DNA of 64,000 bases, taken from the NCBI GenBank assembly GCA_025201345.1, contig JAIXMG010000003.1:558001-622000 (forward strand). Reading direction: 5' to 3'. Below the pieces are notes generated by a model. The model saw only the letters and a list, made by a program, of their open reading frames with translations. It made no database searches and had not been told where the DNA came from. Position numbers and translations under genes: made by a program. Each line of letters opens with the position of its first letter. The stretch's first letter is position 1. Source of the stretch: Thamnidium elegans. Taxonomy: Eukaryota > Mucoromycota > Mucoromycetes > Mucorales > Mucoraceae. Positions 59,694 through 64,000 of this stretch are shown in pieces.

Positions 59694-61731
59694 CGAATTT
59701 TTTTATGGTGATTAAATACCATTTTTTTATTTGATAACTATTGTTTTTGTAAACCTTCCTTTTTATGTTTTAAATAAAAGTCTTTTCTCGCACCAAATAC
59801 ACTTAGTTAACTAATAATGTGTACTCGAAACGTTTTTAGTTATTTATCTCGTTATCTCCCCCTCGAACATTCTTTTTTCGGGTTGTATGTAAAGATAGTA
59901 AAGGCGTAAAAAAATAACATGAGCATTGATTTAATATTCTATTAACACTTGAGAATAAGGTAAGAAAGAGAATAGCTTCTCCCTCTCTATTCTTGAGATT
60001 GTTGTGGGTTTCGTTCATCTTTGTTTACGAAAAATATCAGAGCTAGTGCTCGCAATATTAATTTTATAAGCCAGAAAAATTTAATAAAACGAGCGTCGCC
60101 TTTAGTCAAGATCATTAAAACAAAGTCAGTGATGAAGATCTAAATATAAGCAATTAGTAAATTTTTACACGGCACGACTCTACATTAGAATTTCCCTGGG
60201 ATGAAAAAAAGGGACCAATCGAGAATTTCTTAGTGCACTTAAAATAAGATTTGCTTTGGATTGATGTGGATTCCAGGCAAAACCATAATTAAGAATAACT
60301 GTTATCATAGTTTCTCTCTCATTCTATTCCAGCCCATTGTGTGTCCCTCTAATGTTAACAATAGATCACTTTTTGTACGATTGTAAATCAATACATCGTC
60401 ATCTCTTTGTTTGATTGCAGTTACATTGGGTTAGTCTGGTTGATAATGTGCTCGATTCACTACTCCGGGATGATAGAGTTTGTGTGTAATGAATATTTTG
60501 GTTTTTTGTTCTATGTACATCCACTTTTTAATTATTTGGCTCGCTCCCATCCCCCGTTTCTATGTCCTCTTTTCATTTGTTGGCGTATCTTGTCCTTTTA
60601 TAGGTAAATCGAAACTGCCTTTGCTGTCCACTAAATCAAGTGAATATATTAATTGACAATGAGCAAACTGATGTATATCTTTATCAATGTTTATAAAAAC
60701 ATGAATAAGGTGTTGCAGCAGTAAATGAAAATGTAATAAATATAAATTCAAAAGCTTCTTAGCATAAGCAATAAGATGATAAATGACAAATGTCTTTTAA
60801 TGAAAATAAATTTTATTTTTACCAATCCTATTCATTCGATTTGAGCTCTTTGTAGGGGCCTTGAATGATTTCTTTACAGTTGTACCTCCTTATTAAAATA
60901 CAATTCACCACTACAGAGTTTATTTTCCATTAAGCCATATACAACCTATATATATATTTCAGATGATCTTCGCTTGAGATTAACATATGATTATGCAGAA
61001 ATCGAATTTCCTATGCACCTCACTATAATGACACAACCTTTGTATCGTGCGCATCTAGATTATCATCAGTTCTCAATGAAAGTACGATTATATCTTTACT
61101 AACATGTTGAATACAATAATTGATAATACATATTTGCTAGTGAGAATAAGAAACGAAAAGGAAGCCTTTGGACTCATAGGAGGCTCAGTGCATTTACTTC
61201 ATTTATCCTGTGTAGAAACCCTAGATATATTACAATTTCTTTTCTCATGATATTAAAAAAAAAGTCGTTTTTACATATAAAGTACCTGTTATTGTTGTTT
61301 TTATTAATGAAAAAGTGTGTGCCTTATATACATTTTATAGGTTGAATAAGCGCCTATCATTAATGTGAAACTTAGACAGTTTCAACAAGACATTAATGAA
61401 TGAGCAATTTAGAAATATAAATAGATTGTTTAGAAGGTCAATTACAATAGTAGCGATGCGTATTATGTTTCTAATTGGCTTCTTTAACAAAAGACGTAAG
61501 ATAGAGGCTTGTTGGTTATAAATAATGTGGCAATTATTTATGTAAACCAGTTATCTTCTGTTTGTCAAGAGTTTAAGCAGTCTTCTAGTTTTATAATCAG
61601 AGCGATAGAACAATAGAATATATCTGCGATTAATTTGTAAATAAATACTGTGATTTGTGTATAGCTTATGTAAGTGACATATGAGGATATGACTTGTATA
61701 AGTATATATAAATTAGTATTATTGAAATATA
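59694..61731. other. Mostly empty intergenic region with gene relics
   Basis: No intact gene seen. An exon-like stretch at 60965-61080 (after an acceptor TTTCAG: D-D-L-R-L-R-L-T-Y-D-Y-A-E-I-E-F-P-M-H-L) has no identifiable partner. The segment 61222-61290 matches the body of the MITE-like element at 40286-40345. Confidence 0.4.
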
Positions 61732-62540
61732 ATGAGTAGATATAACAAGAAACCAAGTTATTACACCGATAGCAATGAACGTACACCCTACTGTGAGCAT
61801 ATTGTTCCCATTTTCAAATACTTTAGTGCCATTTTTAAAAATATGTCGTTTATGTGGTAATTAATATATGACCGAATATACTTATCAAGTATTTAACTTT
61901 GTTTTGTCAATCGTAACAGGTGTGAAAAGGGACTGATGGCAAACAGACAATTAGCCATTTGTTTGGATGACGAGCAAAAAAAATTAATGGATGGTATCGG
62001 TTACAGCGTAAAAGACAAAACGGAAAGATTTATAATTGAGTGTTCAGGGTAAGTTAAAAAATCCCATAAACTTGAAAATCGCTAGTTGTTTAGAAAATAT
62101 ATAGAGAAGTTGATGGAGAACATACAGAAGAGTATACATTGAAATTAATGGAAGCAACCAGTCATTGTCTTAAAAATAATATTAGTAGATATCTATCGGC
62201 ATCCTGGACTACCTTTGCAAATAGAAAAGTACTTGCTGTGCAATTCATTAATAATACGATGACATTACTTTGTACAAAACGAGTTGAAGAAAATAAATGG
62301 TGTTTTGTTGAACAAAGATCTGTGGTTGTTCCGAGAGATTGGGAGGATAGATATTACTGGATAAAAGTATTAGAATTACTCTTGAAGTTCAAAGTAAGTT
62401 TTTTTAAAGAAAATGCGTATCATCACATATGATATCTAATGATTGCATTATAGGAGCTGCTGAATGAACAAGTAGGACTTATCAAGGTTGATGCTGAAGA
62501 TACAATTAAAAAAGCATTGTATAAAACCAACCAAAGTTAA
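61732..62540 (+). CDS. Copy 3 of the unrecognised three-copy family (apparently intact)
   Basis: Exons 61732-61856, 61920-62048, 62105-62393 and 62454-62540; all borders GT-AG and in frame, 210 codons. Landmarks in order: Y-C-E-H-I-V-P-I-F-K-Y-F-S, M-W-C-E-K-G-L-M-A-N-R-Q-L-A (splice inside W), E-Q-K-K-L-M-D-G-I-G-Y, F-I-I-E-C-S-G, L-K-L-M-E-A-T, W-C-F-V-E-Q-R-S-V-V-V-P-R-D-W, W-I-K-V-L-E-L-L, E-L-L-N-E-Q-V-G-L-I-K-V-D-A-E-D. Mostly helical and polar, no signal peptide, no known catalytic motif. It corresponds to the second half of copy 2 and lacks that copy's basic and acidic N-terminal regions, so it may be a shortened form or its first exons lie upstream unseen. Function unknown. Confidence 0.7.
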
Positions 62541-63609
62541 ATATACATAAAATAAAAAAGCTTCTCTTGTGTACCGATTCCTAGTTTTTTTTTAATATTT
62601 ACGCATAAACATTATCACCAATCTTATCGGTTATCAGCTCAACTATTTGATAGAATAAGCGTTTGTTTCTGTAATTATTATTCTAGTCATATTTAACATA
62701 GTAATTAAAGAAAGAAAAGGAGTAAAAAAAGAAATAAAACGAATAAATTAGATCTTACGCCTACATAAAACTTAATTTAACGAGTGTTTGTATGAATTAT
62801 AATATAGTGTATTCGTGAGATTTTAAAGAGATCGGGCCTTGTACCTATAATTAAAGAAAAAAAAAGTGATCTGACAGGTTGCTAACCTCATGATATTATT
62901 ATACTGCATATATATATGTGTGTATGTATATATATACCAAACGCGATTGCTGAATATGGCTTGAATATTACAATGTATTAGTTATTGCGTGATATTTTGT
63001 AGCGTGCTTAAGCTGTTTGGACAGGACGAACCACCCACTCATGATAAAAGGGGCCATTACTTTGTAAACAAAGATATATCTACATTTATTATCGTCTGAA
63101 ATGCAAACTATATTATGCAGTGTATTAGAAAACCAAATTATACCCCACTTGTAATATGCACAAAAAAAATACTTGCATTGCAAACACTTTTTTTTTTTTT
63201 TTTTTTTGCCTGTATTGTTTTCATTTTTGTTACTGCATATATAATTATCCTGAAATACAACAACAACAAAAAAGACTAAAGTATCCAGGGCCTCGGGTAA
63301 TGCGCCTAATTTTTTAAATCATTTTGTGGTATTTAAACGGTAAAAGGATTATTCCGTCGTCATAGTTGCACAATAAAATAAAATAAAGAAATTCAAAGGG
63401 ATAAAAAGAAATTTTTTTTAATGGTAATAATAAAAAAAAGGTGGATATTTTTAGTTGTATACATGAATAAGAAAAAAATATATATTAGAAAAAAGAAGAT
63501 TTAGTTCTTTCTTTAGATGGTTGTAATACAATTTTTTTTTTATAAAAAAAAGGGAGGGAAAAGGATGAAATTAGGAGATTATAGATACTCTTTGTTTTTT
63601 TTCTATCTT
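62541..63609. other. Intergenic region, no gene seen
   Basis: AT-rich, with TA and TG/TA repeats at 62908-62936 and a T run at 63188-63207. It lies between convergent genes. Confidence 0.5.
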
Positions 63610-64000
63610 TTAAACAAGGGCCAAAAGACCGAAAAGGGCAGCAATGAAAAGAGGACCGTTGAAAGTAACAGAACCAGAAGCAGCACTAGAACCTGTAGTA
63701 GATGCCTTGGCAGCACCAGGGATGGTACCACTGCTAGAGGAGTTGGATGAAGTTCCTACAGCTTGATCAAATGTAGGGAATACAACAGCGTTCTCTGCAT
63801 AAGGTTGAGTGATGTTCATGCAGGTGGCGACATCCATTACATGAGTATAAGCCTTCTTGATTGCAGGATAATGCTTCATAAAGAAATTCATAGTCATTGC
63901 ATTAATTTCATGAGACAAGACAATGTTACCAGAGTTAGCAAAGGTACCGTTAGTACCCATCTTGATATATTCTTGGTAATGATCATCAACAGTTTGTTCA
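63610..64000 (-). CDS. Chitin deacetylase-like protein, C-terminal part, GPI-anchored (partial)
   Basis: The gene runs off the right edge; its last 130 or so residues are visible. G-N-I-V-L-S-H-E-I-N-A-M-T-M matches the late conserved region of NodB-type polysaccharide deacetylases (the H-E/H-D containing strand). M-N-I-T-Q-P-Y-A-E-N is a typical mucoralean chitin deacetylase ending. A Ser/Thr/Gly-rich spacer follows and a hydrophobic tail (F-I-A-A-L-F-G-L-L-A-L-V-stop) with small residues before it (S-A-A-S-G-S), a standard GPI signal. The enzyme removes acetyl groups from chitin in the cell wall to make chitosan, a main wall polymer of Mucorales. The catalytic Asp-His-His part lies outside the window. 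Confidence 0.85.
   Translation of the reverse strand, partial: EQTVDDHYQEYIKMGTNGTFANSGNIVLSHEINAMTMNFFMKHYPAIKKAYTHVMDVATCMNITQPYAENAVVFPTFDQAVGTSSNSSSSGTIPGAAKASTTGSSAASGSVTFNGPLFIAALFGLLALV

Overview
The window is nuclear DNA of a filamentous fungus, most likely a mucoralean (Mucoromycota: Mucor/Rhizopus/Choanephora type). The grounds are an AT-rich sequence with many 45-75 nt GT-AG introns, long homopolymer A/T runs between genes, compact housekeeping genes, chitin deacetylase and Bem1/RhoGDI polarity genes, and a DIRS-like retroelement. No database search was possible. Every family call rests on motifs and alignments made by eye, and exon borders were inferred from GT/AG sites plus frame continuity.

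Left part (1-38.8 kb) is gene-dense. In order it holds: a Ran-binding (RanBP3/Yrb2-like) protein (3' part, +), a THADA/Trm732-type tRNA-methylation partner (+), a Bem1-like SH3-PX-PB1 scaffold (+) and RhoGDI (+). A 4 kb stretch follows with a frameshifted poly-Ser gene and several repeats. Next come Bud32 kinase (-), gamma-tubulin (-), NAD-dependent methylene-THF dehydrogenase (-), a double-hotdog acyl-CoA thioesterase (-), coronin (+), the meiotic helicase HFM1/Mer3 (-), a PP1 glycogen-targeting subunit with CBM21 (+), a secreted or GPI-type protein (-), Sec61 alpha (-) and a DUF2408-like protein (-). Their exons splice into continuous frames.

Right part (38.8-63 kb) is an accessory, repeat-rich compartment. 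It contains relics of Tc1/mariner-type transposases (39.1 and 46.8-48.2 kb), two MITE-like elements (40.1 and 59.4 kb), a DIRS-like element (about 53.4-57.0 kb), a recent 216-bp tandem duplication (50.2 kb) and a 113-bp inverted gene-fragment duplication (57.1/58.8 kb). An Armadillo/double-SPRY gene (41.6-46.7 kb) carries three in-frame stops and one lost splice donor. Three copies of an unrecognised multi-copy gene family (39.5-40.1, 50.7-52.7 and 61.7-62.5 kb) lie here at different stages of decay, with F-box-like genes and a recombinase-like gene. The far right end returns to an ordinary gene, a partial GPI-anchored chitin deacetylase (-).

The most interesting signals are these. First, the three-copy family, which I cannot place. 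Second, a 189-bp MITE with TA target duplication that interrupts a gene which would be open without it. Third, most point lesions in the decayed genes and transposons can be explained by a single C-to-T or G-to-A change. Fourth, a head-to-head inverted duplication around paired palindromes at 14.4-14.85 kb.
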